Origin: Onchidella celtica
Lineage: Eukaryota; Mollusca; Gastropoda; Systellommatophora; Onchidiidae
Direction: 5' to 3'
Assembly (NCBI GenBank): GCA_963931925.1
Contig: OZ007576.1
Coordinates: 16,190,802-16,254,801 of the forward strand
DNA length: 64,000 nt
The translations under genes were made by a program, and so were the position numbers. A model generated the notes under the pieces. That model was given only the letters and a program-made list of their open reading frames with translations, was not told the DNA's origin and did no database searches. This document shows, piece after piece, positions 11,272 through 24,261 of this stretch (position 1 is the stretch's first letter; each line of letters begins with the position of its first letter).

Positions 11272-12294
11272 GGCTTAGGTCACTCTCTTTCTTAAAATAT
11301 GGCCATAAAAGATAAAAGGTTGCATGTTACATAGCGCTGCGTTTTAATTCTGGATCATAGACTAAAAGATAATTATGCAAGTAGTGCGTCAGAAATTATT
11401 GATGACTGAGCTGGCGCATCTGCTGAAATCAGGAAATCCCGATTGCCACGTACGTACTATTACGTAATGAAATGAAAAACCCGTTTATGCGTCAGAATTT
11501 AGTGGCATCCGATACATTAAACGGCTTTGCTGCACGTATATGACATCAGCGAAGAATTCAGGGTTTTTTTTTTAATTGAATGTGAACCCTACCTTTCTTT
11601 TAAGAATAAAATTTCAGATATTTAGGAGCCATGATACAGCTTTTTTGTAGTAGGAAAAAGTAAGACGGTGGACAGAGTATATCAGAGTGATAGGACAGTA
11701 GGAGGCCCTACCAGAACAGAGAAGTTGGTAAACTCTTTCATGTTTGATAATACCAAGGATACCAGGTAGAATAAGATGAGACAACTAGCGCGTTTAGCGT
11801 GCAATGATTTTGCACAGCCACATAGAGGCGAATGGGACGAAGTCGTGAATAATGCTGTATTTTACAAAGCCAAATAGGGAAAATATTGAATTCTTGCACT
11901 GTTCAACTATTGCTGTAGGCCTTAATTGACGTCACTTATTTTTTAATTTTAACTTCAATCGTTGTGGGAAAACCCTGGCTATTTTTTCTTTTCTTTTTTT
12001 ATTTTAGTCGTAGTAGTACTATAATAAATACGCATCATTGACTTATTATTATATCAAGCATTCTTTTCATACAATGCTTCATACGCTAGACTTTCGGAGT
12101 GTCAAACATTATCTCTGTGGTCAGTTGTGCTGAAACTTTGACGTTAGGCCCAGAGTAGTGCATACTCCTATGCTGACCTTCTGCTCATGCACGTCTTTCA
12201 GATCATAAAATTCTCCTTTCAAATATATGAACATAATTGTCATTTCCGGCTTTTGTTGTAAGTACGTAAGTACCCCAAGTACTTTGCGCTAGGG

Positions 12295-12512
12295 CCGCGT
12301 ACGTATAAAATGTACCTACCCCTGACCCCTTCCTTATCCTCAACCCTAAATCTTATTGAACCCCTAACCTTGCCCCTACCCTTTCAACCCAAAACAGGAG
12401 GAAAACAAAAAGAAAATCTGAAAGAATAATTAATTAAGGTTGTTGTTAGGAGTATTTCGGGAGGAGCTCTCTAGCTCCGGAGTCACAAACTGCTTTAAAA
12501 TACCCACAACGA
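12295..12512 (-). repeat. Dispersed repeat, copy 2 (inverted)
   Basis: Reverse-complement match to 6285-6515, including TTCGGGAGGAGCTCTCTAGC and the TCCTTATCCTCAACCCTAAA side. Together with copy 1 it forms a 6-kb-spaced inverted pair. Confidence 0.6.
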
Positions 12513-13797
12513 GAAAAAAACAACACAACAAAAAAAAAAAAGCAACTTGGGGGGGGGGGGGGATGTCGTACAAACGTGTAACTCATTCTTCAGATGATAA
12601 AATTCTCTTTTCGAAAAGATAACCGTTACCATTTCACTCACTATCTGCCACCATATTTCAGTTTCCCCTCCCTGTTTATTGACGTGCTATCCTCTCGCAT
12701 CTGTCACCGCCTATGGCAGGTGTACGCAACATGAGCCTGTTAATCAACCGTGATGCCTTGCGGGTGGTTGCGCAGGAATTGGATTTTTCCTGAATAAAGC
12801 CGCACTTTGCAGAACTTATCAAAGCCTATGGCCGTGATCGCCCTAAAATTTAGACCTCAAACCACGTCCATCCAGATTGCGCTGTTCTCGGGCTCAAGAA
12901 ACATACATATAATATTTCTTTTTGCTGCAACTCGAGCACCTCTAGGAGATACGGTCTTTGTGCGTGGTAATTCAATGTTATGTGTTTGCAAGGTGTCCCC
13001 GAGTTTGTTATTTTTATGAGTTTGATTTTTTTTTGGTTTGTACTAACTCCAGTTTTATACATTGTATACATTTATTTTCTTTATCTCCGAAAGATACAAT
13101 TCATCATTGTACTGACATGATTTTACATGCATGACATGCATACACTGCGTCCTGTGAAAAATTGTAGACATGGATGTCCTGTGGTAAGCAAAAGAGAACT
13201 AGGCCTTACTTAGCTGTTTACATGCAGGTACTGGCAAGGTCTTTTCAGTACTTTGCATGAGCTTATCGTTGCATTTAGACTGCAATATTCAGCCAAGAAG
13301 GTACATTCTGAATTAAAATATACATTACATTTCTACATTTCTTTATTCCACCTACGAATCTCACATGCACATGTCCTGGACTATCTGTTATCAATGTCAC
13401 GATACTATGCTGACAACTCATATTGTTTATTTCTACAGCTATGGGAAAATAATTATTTGTCGAATTTAGTTTTTAGCCCTTATAGTCCCAACAGATACAG
13501 TGCCATTTTCTTTGTTTGGAGAATGAAACAGTAGTATTGGGTAGGCGCTCTGTATACGTGTGGGCTTTGTATGTGTGTGTGAATAAATATGTGTTTTATA
13601 CAATGATTGTTTTCAGATAATGTACTTAGTCGTGGTTCAACGTAAAATAAAATAAAAAAAAATAATAATTAGTTTTCTTCTTTTTTTTTTCCTTGACAAT
13701 TTTGAGCTTTCATTATTTCTATCTGTCATGTGTGATTTTTAATTCACGTTCCTGTATAATCCTGAAATATCTATGGATTTTTAAAAATATATTTCAG
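12513..13797. other. Intergenic DNA upstream of the secreted-peptide gene
   Basis: Contains a G run at about 12550-12561, A/T runs, and the acceptor ending at 13797. An upstream 5' UTR exon for the peptide gene should lie somewhere to the left, but I could not choose among weak donors. Confidence 0.4.
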
Positions 13798-13897
13798 ATC
13801 TACCTCAAAAAAAAGACCACAATGAAACAAACAGTTGTCGTTACTTTGTTTTGCTACTTACTGGCTATCTGCCTGTTGTGGCAAGTTTGTCTGGCCG
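13798..13897 (+). CDS. Secreted peptide precursor, exon with signal peptide
   Basis: The exon opens after acceptor TATATTTCAG, has 24 bases of 5' UTR, ATG at 13822 in an A-rich context, and ends at a consensus donor (GCCG|GTAAGT). Its 25 codons plus one base encode MKQ followed by a long hydrophobic stretch (VVVTLFCYLLAICLL) and QVCLA: a classical signal peptide with a plausible cleavage after Ala25. Phase 1 at the exon end matches the acceptor at 14453|14454. The same frame read without splicing hits a stop three codons past the donor, which favours splicing. The protein would enter the secretory pathway. Confidence 0.6.
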
Positions 13898-14453
13898 GTA
13901 AGTCTTGATGTGGTTCAAATCTTAGTGTTGTCATTGGCCTTATGATTTTCCTTTTCTTGTTCTTTTTTTTTTGGCATTTTTATCTTACTATAATCGAGCA
14001 CAAAATACCAAGACGGACTATTCCTTCTTCCACTTATGTCCATAAATTGAGCGCGTATAAATCAGTTGAGTACTGGTCTTTTTCATTCAATTTTGAAGGA
14101 GAATGATGCGCATTGTTGTATTGATGACATCGGTGACACACGTGCAAATCGACGGACGGAATTTGGTTGGCTAGCTGATTCGTCTCGGTATCCTGTGTCT
14201 CGGCTATAATGGAGCTAGAGGATGAACATACATGTAGGCACCTACAACTTTAAAATCTTTTAATGCTTGACTCTTATGTTGAGTTGAAAATGTTTTATGT
14301 AGTCTGAGTGAACGACATAAGAAAATGATATTGTGTACTAGAAAATGAGATACTAAGATTCGACAGCAACGCTATAGGAAGTCGCACGCATGCGCCTGGC
14401 CTTAGACTTACGGCACTCTCGTTTATGTTATTCAAATTCTGTCATTTTGACAG

Positions 14454-14590
14454 GGCACTTCAACACAGGAACTGAGACTAAGGATGTGAAGACGGCTGTC
14501 CAGAGTCGTCATTTTCTGGGCGATACTGTGAATAGGAAACGTGTCGGTGTGGCCGCTGTCTTTCGTGTGGTACATCCTAGGCAAACTTGA
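14454..14590 (+). CDS. Secreted peptide precursor, second exon with RKR cleavage site
   Basis: Acceptor TCATTTTGACAG|GG completes the Gly codon begun in exon 1. The exon adds 44 residues and a TGA stop, giving a 70-residue precursor. After the signal peptide there is a 27-residue propeptide region, then N-RKR at residues 52-55, then the C-terminal peptide VGVAAVFRVVHPRQT (56-70). Dibasic sites of this kind are cut by prohormone convertases. There is no glycine before the basic site and no cysteine after the signal peptide, so the peptide would be neither amidated nor disulfide-bonded. The exon is visibly more GC-rich than its flanks. I do not recognise the peptide; it could be a neuropeptide, a host-defence peptide or a mis-joined exon pair. 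Confidence 0.5.
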
Positions 14591-14858
14591 CCCATGGAAT
14601 TGGTTCTTCCTATTGTGAGATCTCGTTGTAAACCAGGAGCATTTTATATATGCTCTTTGACTGAGACAAAAACACTCCATTCGAATATTTTGCCCACCAG
14701 AGTTGACTGTATAATGTTTGAATGCTTCATGACCGTTAGAGTTGAGTTGAATAATGTTATTGTCTTTTGTGTGGTCTGAACATGAAACGTAAGAACTATT
14801 CAGTGCTAGAGGATGCAGTACCTGGTAGTAGGTACTGCTCGGGATAAGCCTGCTACTG

Positions 14859-14892
14859 CTCTGTCTGTCTGTCTGTCTGTCTTTCTGTCTCT
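14859..14892. repeat. TCTG microsatellite
   Basis: About seven TCTG units with a CT-rich end. Confidence 0.85.
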
Positions 14893-15326
14893 CACTCACA
14901 CGTTTTGTTCCATCGAGTCAGACCAACCTAATCTTCCAATCTCTTAGATGCCCCGATAAGGTTATGGGGATTTTCAAAAACGCATCCCCGTTCATATTTT
15001 ATCCAATACTGGCACTACTTTAGGCATAGCTCACAGCCCCTGTTTGTGGAGAGCTTATAGTTCGAAGCTGCTGGTTTACTTTACATTACTATGTACATGT
15101 ATTATCCAACACTGGCAATATTTTAGGCATAAGCTCACAGCCCCTGTCTGTAGAGAAGCCGCAGTTTACAATCATGCTTCTAGTTCGAAGTTGCTGATTT
15201 ACTTTACATTACTATGTATTCTGTGGATTTTGATCATTTACACTTACAGTGTATGTTGTCGTATAAGAGTAATGGAGGTTTGGATCCATGCTTATGATTA
15301 AAATTAACACAAATTGGCCTTGTTGA

Positions 15327-15332
15327 AATAAA
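15327..15332 (+). terminator. Candidate poly(A) signal for the peptide gene
   Basis: First exact AATAAA I see on the plus strand after the TGA at 14590, about 740 bases downstream. An AATAAT variant occurs nearer, around 14750. Confidence 0.3.
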
Positions 15333-16267
15333 AACCCCTTTTTTTCACACTTACTTAGGTCCCATATTTCCATTACCGAAACATTTAACCTGAATCCCCA
15401 AATAGGACACATTCTAATTTATCAGTAAATACGCTGTAAATATTCGTGATAAGTACATATTATTTAAATTTATGATTCGCAATTATTTTACAGATTTGCA
15501 AGATTCAGAATTTTAGGGTAAAGGAATCTATGTCTGGACAATATTATTCTTTTCCTTCGGTAAATTTATCTTTATGCAATAGTATAGATCCCCATTACAG
15601 AGTTATCATGCATGTTTCTTACTGCGTCCACTCTACACAAGCTCAGGATTAAATCTATAAATCAGTTCATGGAGAGACAATTTCTCGGCTAATGTCCATA
15701 CCGATTAATTACCGATGATGCTCTCTCTCTGTGTCTATATTGTCGCTGCTTCACGATACTGCAATTGCATATGTCAGACTTGTGCCAAAAGGCAACTGGC
15801 GGTTCATTGCATTCCTAACCACGAGTGCTGTCAGATAATATAGAAAAAGTATTGCACCATTAGGAAAACGTTATAATCCAATAGAATCAGAATGGCATAC
15901 GTCACCAAATGACAGGACAAGAAACATTTTTTTCTTAGTATCTGCTGTTTCAAAAGTGTCAAAAATGACTCATACCACTGGCGTAGAGAAGTAACGATAC
16001 TGTATCCTGTTAGCAAATTTATGGGCAGAGTTCCCATGTAGCCTACTTTGCACGTGTATCAGTATTCTTTTTGTGTTTGTGTGGGTGTTTTGAAATACAA
16101 CTGTAGGTATGACTACGACATAATTTCTGATAACTTAAAAACAACAACAGTACAAATATCAAGCACACACACACCAGTCACCACCAAGAACACACTTTTC
16201 TCACATTCGAAATACGGGTACAAAAAATATTCACAAGATAATAAATTGATTTTCTTATGAAGAATGA
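15333..16267. other. Intergenic DNA between convergent genes
   Basis: Lies between the plus-strand peptide gene and the minus-strand exon at 17.1-18.85 kb. No feature recognised. Confidence 0.4.
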
Positions 16268-16273
16268 TTTATT
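16268..16273 (-). terminator. Candidate poly(A) signal after the large minus-strand exon
   Basis: AATAAA on the minus strand about 820 bases beyond the stop at 17092. An ATTAAA variant lies closer, near 16419-16424. Confidence 0.35.
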
Positions 16274-17091
16274 GATATTCACAACTGGAATCTTTACCAA
16301 ACAATTTTTGGTTCATATAAATACATGTATTAAAACATAAACATTGCTTTAACCCAAAAGACACTTCAAAGCATGAGCCTTCTATACTCTAGATTTTTTG
16401 GTTTTGTTTTTCATTATAAATTTAATTCTCAAATATATTTAAATTGATCTCCAAGTCCTTGGTTAATTTCTTTGGAATATAATAATGTGCTTGTTATATA
16501 TTGGATGGGAAGCAGGATTCCAAGCTGATAGTGTATGTTGGTTGTTACAAGGGAGATATGTCCGGAACATGTCCGATCTTCCCAAGCTGAGGACCGTTTT
16601 TCCGAACTGATCTTGAACTTCATCTCATACGTGTGTTTAATTTCAGAAGTTCAGGTGAAGGTACCATGTTTGTAACATCTACATACCATTGACATAATTA
16701 TTATATAATTACCAGCATTTTTAGTAAGAATGAAAAATGTGGACTGAAAGAACTGCATAGGCCCTACTTTTTTTTTTCATGCAATGAGGTTCGGATACAT
16801 GTGAAAATATTCTCTCTTAATAAACAAGAGCTAATAATGAGCAAAGATACTGGTGATGATATCTTACTTAAGGAAGGTTATAACATTGCAAATTGCTATA
16901 CTTCAATACTTTGTATAGACTGCAATTTATACCACTTTTAAAGTTCACAAATGACCAGAGGCTGTAAAAATTCGATCCTGATTACTGTCACTACATGCAA
17001 ACATTTTCTGAACAAAATAATGTTCATTGTCCGCTACAATGCTCCATCAACTGTCCTTTGCTACCATCAACCCCTTTGAAAGCAGCAGCAT

Positions 17092-18851
17092 CTACACTGA
17101 GGTGCCTTCCTCATCTTCAACATTTTTCTCAGAAGATGTGATCTTAGTTTCCTCAGGAGACTTCGAAGCTTTCTTGCCAAAATGATAGAGCCGTTTCATA
17201 GCGGCCAAGAGTTGCTTATCCTTGGTGACATTGCCTTTCTTTGTTTCTCCGCTTTGATTTTCTTTCTTTGCCTCTCCACTTTGACGTGGCTTCTCGGGCA
17301 TTTTACCTGAGACATCTGGGTCTTTGGGACTGCCAGAAGAACTTTCTCCTTTAGCAATGGCACCTACACTTTTCTTTTGCAAATTCATCTCGCTTCCTCC
17401 AAGATCACTTTGTTCATTGGCCATAGCATCACCTTGAGACTTCTGGCCAGAGGATGCAGTTTCTCCACCTGAAGTCCCTTGATCTTGCTTCGAGCTCTCA
17501 AAATGTTGTCTTTGCTGTACATCACGCTTGTCCAGGCCAATTTCCTGTTCCATCTGGTTATTTTTCTCAGAGTTCTTTTGACTTGGTTCTTGGACCACCT
17601 CTGCACAATCTTTGAACTCATCGGTATCTTCATCAGAACTGATGCTTAAGCTGTCACTATTCTCATTATCCTCATTTCTATCCTTTGTGTGACTCTCAGC
17701 TGTGACAACTGAATCTTCACAACTGTCTATTTCCTTACTCTTGCCAATAAGATTGTCGTTCCCTTTCTCACATTCTTCACCATGTTTACTGCTTGTTTTG
17801 TGAATTCTGTCATCAGCACCACTGGTCATCAAGCGGTCAGTGCCAAAACCTTCTGACACTGTCCTTTCCTTATCAACATCTCTTCCAACGCTGGCCGTAT
17901 CAAGATTGTCAAATGCCCGGACAAGCTCATCCCAAATATCATCATCATTATCCCCGTCATCAATTTCATCCACAGGGCCACCTAATGGACTAGGAACCTC
18001 CAGATACTGTTTACTATAGTCTGTCAAGACAAGCTCTGGAACTGACTGGTCCTCTAGGCTTCCTGCATTGTTCTTTGGATTTGACGTTATCGTATTCTCT
18101 GACTCAAGTAATGACGTATCCACATTCTTAGGACTGCTTTCACGGAGGGGACTGGCCAGGCTTGCTTTGGCTAATTCTCTGTCAGGATCTGACTGAAATG
18201 TTTGTTCCACAGTTGGACAGATCCGTTTCTTATTGAAGACATCATCAGATCTACAGGGAGTTTCCGTGGCCAGCGAGGTGAAGCCTGACTTATCAACATT
18301 TGCTTTGTCGTGAGATATGGGAGATTCACTTGATACGACAGACTTGACATTTTCGCCAACAGCTTCATTTGTTAATTCACGGGCTTTGGACATTGTCTCT
18401 TGCGGTGAAAGATGTTCATCTTGAGACTGCTCATCAGAGCTAAAATATTCTGATGAAGGACTCAGCAAATCCTGTATGCCGGGCTTTGAATATTCTTTGA
18501 AATTACTTTTCTTCCAGACTGGTGGTTTGGACCCTTGTGTCTCTTGACCCGTTTCAAAAGCTTGTGCTGAAAGCGAACTTGGTGAGCCCAGGGCCCCAAC
18601 CGTGATAAGATCAACTGGTGGGATTGTCTCTGTAATCATATCTGGTTCAACTGGAGATCTGCTCTGATTAGGTTTTGTGATGTTCTCCTTAGGTGAAGCA
18701 AAACGTTCCCCTTCAGCAGCATGTATAGGGTGGAACTCTTTGTCAGTCTGACGAGAGACCTGAGATATGGAGCTTGCTGAACCTTTGCCCTGCTGACCGC
18801 TGTTGGTAGACGGGGGCTGGAAAGCTCCACATTCACACAGCTCATAGAACA
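17092..18851 (-). CDS. Large acidic disordered terminal exon (possible alternative CLIP1 last exon)
   Basis: An uninterrupted frame of 585 codons plus stop, far longer than chance in this AT-rich DNA and richer in GC than its flanks. It opens directly at an acceptor (AATTTCCAG|TG TTC), and a TAA lies in frame just upstream, so it must be reached by splicing or start internally (first in-frame ATG about 70 codons in). The translation begins FYELCECGAFQPP and is then rich in Ser, Glu, Asp, Lys and SP motifs; it looks disordered. Around residues 285-320 an acidic run (DEIDDGDNDDD) is followed by a possible amphipathic helix, IWDELVRAFDNL. It ends EDEEGTSV, a class I PDZ-ligand-like tail. No known domain. 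The acceptor phase (two bases of a split codon) fits the CLIP1 exon ending at 32799 and would restore the same Val-Phe pair as the canonical last exon. The alternative is the 3' exon of an unidentified gene with 5' exons in 19-31 kb. Confidence 0.8.
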
Positions 18852-20840
18852 CTGGAAATTATACACTGCTTGGTTAAAAATGGTTCAGCTATACACAAAA
18901 AGCAGGTGACAAGCGTGTTTCATCGGGTATGCAAGGAATGGTTAATGGTAATGTCCTTGGGATGAGTGTACAGAATTTGTATATGAGGCGAGGGGTAATG
19001 TCTGAGGTTGTATTTTTGACACGCTTCAAGTGGTGTCAAAATAATGACAGGGTAATCTCTTGTTATCAACACATCTGTTGAATGTCAACTGTCAATATTC
19101 AACAATGAAAATGGCACTTCTACTGCTCTGAAAATTACATGTATGCAAAATGAACAGGGAGATTTCTCACACAAATCCCATCTGCTTTGATTTCATGATT
19201 CAGAGGTGGCTGTGTTATTTTCTGAACATCAACAGAATACCATGCATCCAAACACTTGTTAGGACAAGAAGGAGAAAATAAGGCAATCAGGCCCACACAA
19301 CAACACTAAGACATGCACAAAGCAATGAAGAAACAGCAGGGATAAAGTTTATGTGAATGCACAGCTTGTACTTTATTTTCATTACCTTTTTCATTATTAT
19401 TTTTTTCTCTTATTGGTCATTTTGATAATTATAACATAAACAGTATTATGTTGAATGGTATGGCAGTTAAATATTGATAAAGTTTTAGCAACAGTCAAAG
19501 TACACTGACAAAATAAATTCGAAACATCTGAAGAAATTATGAAAGGAAAGCTATAAACTCATCTTGAAATTGTCTTCACATAGAGCAAGGACAGGTGAAG
19601 ACTAAACACTGAATGACAAGGTTCAAACTGAATGTACTGTGAATGTAAAAACCTGATTTTCAAATGGCTAGTAGTGCCTAAGTACAACCAGTGCAAATGA
19701 TTGCAGTTAATGCAAATTGAAATGTACACCATAATAATGTAATCCAGTATCCTCTTCATCTGATTTTTCAATCTACCGGCATCCTGAGCTGGTGACAGTG
19801 AAGTAAATCTTTAATTTGTAAGTGTAAACAAACTGGTCTGATCCACTCACTTTGATCCTTGTCACTCACAAACTGCTAATCAGCAACTAAAAACCTGATG
19901 GCAACAAATAAAAAAAGATAGGTTACAACATACTGAGCTGACAATGAGACACTGATATACTGGTCTCAGAGCCACTCGCTCAAAAGTTTCATTACAACTG
20001 AAAACATTTTCCACTGCCACAGGGCTGTTTTGCTATCAGAAGTGTCTCGTATATTTATGCTGTCCTGCTTATCTTTCCATATATTTTACATGTGATATTA
20101 GAAGCCAGTTTTCCAGAATTAATACATGTATCACTAGTTCATTTACACCATTTGGATGAGCAAAATATGTTTATTAAATAAATACAACTGCTTTTAGTGA
20201 GCGGTTCTGTCAATTCCGATGTTATCAGCAAAAAAACATTTCCCTAATGTGCTTTCACAGACACATCAAGACACTTATTTTCAAGTTTTGTACAGAAGAA
20301 AGATGCCAGAAGATTTTATAACTACTGTCCTGGACACTGTTACAGCAAAGGTGTTCCATGGGTAGGTGCAGCATTGCAGCAAACATACAAATATGCAAAG
20401 AGCACCGAAGAGGAATGCCAGTTTCAGAAAATGTTTCAGTTCTGTAATGAACCCCTAAAAAAACAGCCTCCAGTAGCCTTGGCGGCAGGTATGCCACAGT
20501 AATACGTGTATGCATTCAAGATGCTTGTTAACTTGGTCACTACAGCATCCATCTGTCATGGTCACTGTTGAAAACCCAACTAATAAAAATACAGAAGGGC
20601 CAGAAAACTACAAAAATTGACATGAAATAATTTGCAAATCTACTCAGATCTATTGTATGCTAACTGAAAACTCTTGGTATGTTTCCTGGCATGCAATACT
20701 GCTAAAAACAAGTGTTAAAACAAAGTCTTTGTTTTTCAGGACATACAGCATTACATCGGCACATTGAAGGGACATGACCTTTGTCAGGGAGCAAGACTGC
20801 TGATAACATTCATTGAACATATCGTAGTCCATGTCACATA

Positions 20841-21060
20841 CTCACATACTGGCGTATCTATAAGTTTGGTGATTTAGAGTTATGACTACCTTATCAGTGT
20901 TCATGGTGAGATCTAAATTCTCACAAAATGACATACCGATATTGATATCTTTAATAGTTTTGAAATTACAAGAAGAAACATCCCAGAATTACAAAAGTGA
21001 CCAAAAGTTTGAAACACTTTCTCGTACCATGAGTAAACTGTTGATATGCCAGCGAGTGAG
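20841..21060. mobile_element. Small inverted-repeat element, copy 1
   Basis: The left end CTCACATACTGGCGTATC (20841-20858) is an imperfect inverted repeat of the right end GATATGCCAGCGAGTGAG (21043-21060). The interior has the near-palindrome GGTGAGATCTAAATTCTCAC and TAGTTTTGAAATTACAAG. Two further copies in the same orientation are at 24058 and 44846. Confidence 0.65.
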
Positions 21061-24057
21061 ATGGAGGACCATTTTTATACAACAAAACTCAAATCTGAAA
21101 TACATGTATTAAAAAAACAACAACTAAATAGCATGATAGGTGCTTGTTGCTGAAACCCTCACATCTCTCATGGAAACAGTTTATGAATCAAATGCACATT
21201 ACCAAGGCACTGATAAATTATACAAAATATTACATATATTCAAACACAAACAAAATCAAGGTTATTGAAGGGGAAAAAAATGCAAGTGAGTCCATGAACT
21301 GGTGAAGAAGGAATTCTACCCTGGCATTTTCACTATCAATCTCTTATTGCATGCACATCTCGTACAGAGGAAATAATTATGCTGTCGCTAAAGGAGGACA
21401 CAAACATCAAACTGAGACTAGGAATGTCAAATACTGTGAAATGCTGAGATGTAACAAAAGCAGAGCGACTTTCTCCTGTCAGAAAAAAGACAAGCACATC
21501 TAATTTTGGTGCAGCAGCCTCAAAAAAAAAAAAAAAGACAAACAACTCTGGCAGCAAGTTTCATTGACATGCACATCATTTTCCAAACTGCTCATGCAAA
21601 GCTATACCAAAAGACAGGTGAAGGAATCATCAGTGCTGGTACTTAATGAAGCTGCACAGGGCATGTTAAGGAACATGTGCCCATCATCACCACTGTACTA
21701 TTAACGAGAGAAACAGAAGGGATGACACCTGTTCTGACAATGTCAGAATTTCGAAAAAAGGTTCAATTTAGCTTTTGAACTGCATAAAATAATATTTTCA
21801 GCTGTGAGAAGTCTCTCTCCAGTGCTGCCCCTGGACCTTGCCTGGGGCCGGGGGCTTTGGCAGCGAGCGGCAGCGAGCACCCTAGACATGCAGCCCTTGT
21901 TCTGGCCAAGTTTCAGTCATTTTTGTCCTGGTTCCATCTCTAAAACATCTATGCAAGGAAACAGTTATGTCAAAAAGGACAGCACTGTGTTAACAAAACT
22001 TTCAGAACTCTTTAACTGATCATTTGAAGGTGCAAAAGAAAGAATGCTATATGTGAAATATGACATCAGATACTGTGTGCCATACTGATAAATCTTCAGA
22101 AGTTGAATGTCGCATTTCTGAGAAATCAAAGCCTGGAACTATATACATGTATTTTCTCACATGATTTTCTGTTTCTTCTTTCTTGAACTTTACAAGAGAA
22201 AGTCAGCTGTATTTACTGTCTGTTTAAACAACAATTTCCTGGAATTTTCCCTTATGCTAAATAAAACAACAATACCAAATAACCTGTAAATTACTAGACT
22301 TTGACATCCTGTTTATGTTGGACGGTTGAAATGCCAGTATTGCAGTACAAAAATTCTGTCACCTATATGAAATTTTGCACTATAAAAATTGCATCAGGTT
22401 TCCCATGTGAAAATTGTGAAGAATGATAAAATGAATAAACTGTCATGGTTTTGAAACACAAGAAGAAGAAGTAAAAAGAAAACATATGTACTTGTGTAAC
22501 TGAGTAACTAGCTTGATAAGCCTGGCATCAAGATGAAATAAATATGAGTAACTTAGTCAATACAAAGCATACACTGATGTTTACATACCTGAGAAATAAA
22601 ATCTGGGCATAAATATTTCCATATTTCACAGCCCACACCAATGATTAATTGTCCTGTAATATGCATACTTGGTTTAGTCTGTGTTTGCACTCGGACATGA
22701 ATTTGCCTTGCATTTGTATCTTTAAAACCTATAAACTCACAGATTACATGGTTTTAGTAGGACCTCAACAGCCCACTCACAGTATCGATTTCAGGACATA
22801 CAGTGTTTGCCTGCTGTGCACTTGCACCATCGATTTTAGGATGTGCTGCCTTGCCAGGAAGAAGAAAACCAACTCAATTAACCCTTCGACCACTCTGTCT
22901 CTCCAAATAAAAGAGCTGATTGTAGCAAAACAGCACATTTTGTATTATATTAAGCCTTGAGATAACTGATACTATTCCGCATTTCAAACAAAAATCAAAT
23001 GTAGCACAAGATTGTTATAAGTGTGAAATCTTAGTCCTTTAACATATATGCATTTGTTTCTTAATGACAGTGGGTTAAAATCTCAGACTCTGGCTGCAAT
23101 AATACATCTCAGAATGTTTGTTGCTATTTTCTTTTTTTTTTTCATGTACAGTTTTGGAATTGATTCACTGCTTGGTGGGTGACCCTTTTGATTTCAAATT
23201 ACAGTATAGTATATCATGTTAACTTTATATCCCCCCCCCCCCCCCAAAAAAAAATTCCCAAAATTCTCTTAAATTCTATCACATGACATAGTCAACTCAG
23301 AACAAACAGTTGACCTGTCTGTCCTATAAACACCACTGCCATTTGATATTAGAAAATGAGTAAATAAAGATATTGTATGGTTATTGCAAAGTAAATAATT
23401 TAAATGAGGATGAGGTAATTCTTATTATATTGCATCAATCAAAGTCTACACACATGAGTAATCTAATGACAAATTGTTTTATTAAATAATTTATCTTTAC
23501 TGAGTTGCCCAATTTTAATAACTGTACGTAATAAAAGCCATACGTTTAAAGCATGCGTAATAACCATTAACTGCAAGGCAAAATTAACACACACACAAAA
23601 AAAATAAAAAAATTGGGAGACCCCACATTGTTGATAACATGTTGCTGCCAGCCAAGTTGACACAATACAGCTGTAATAAACATTTATCATTCTGCTGATT
23701 GTAAACAGATAGCTGACATAATAATCTGAATTTACAAAGATAAAAAAAACTCTGTATTTGAGCATCAACCCTCACTTTGGTTGATTTTTTTCAACATGAG
23801 TGGCTGTGACGTATTACAGATTTTGTGGTGCCACCTCACATACATGTATAAAAATAACAAATAATTACCCCACTCAGATTTTCATCCGTAAGCAAAGCAC
23901 ATTCAAACATATGCATCTAGTCAATTAAAAAGTTGGTACACCACTGTACAAAATTATTTTCATGCAACAGTAGGAATCAGACAGTTAGCAACACTAACAA
24001 CATTGCAAATGGAAGACAATGAGGGGAAAAAATTAAGGAAGTAAATCGTCTTCCATC

Positions 24058-24261
24058 CCACACTCTGGAATATTTGGGTGGTTTTGAGTTATGACTTATG
24101 GTGAGATCTATATTCTCACAAAGTGACATATTGATATCTGTAATAATTTTGAGGTTTTCAGCAGAAAGGTTTCTGCAATATCCAAGAATAGCAAAAGTGA
24201 CCACAACTTTTGATACACTCTCCTGTAAATTGAGACGATTGTTGATATGCCCATTCGTGAG
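24058..24261. mobile_element. Small inverted-repeat element, copy 2
   Basis: Same family as 20841-21060: GGTGAGATCTATATTCTCAC inside and GATATGCCCATTCGTGAG at the right end; here the inverted ends extend outward as CATCGTCCATC / ATCGTCTTCCATC. Confidence 0.6.

Noticed and set aside
14432..14899. 155-codon minus-strand frame opposite the peptide exon
   Set aside because: Its N-terminus is translated TCTG microsatellite and it has no domain; the plus-strand exon has matching splice phase instead.
21804..22019. GC-rich plus frame of 71 codons
   Set aside because: No domain, no splice sites and not supported by neighbours.
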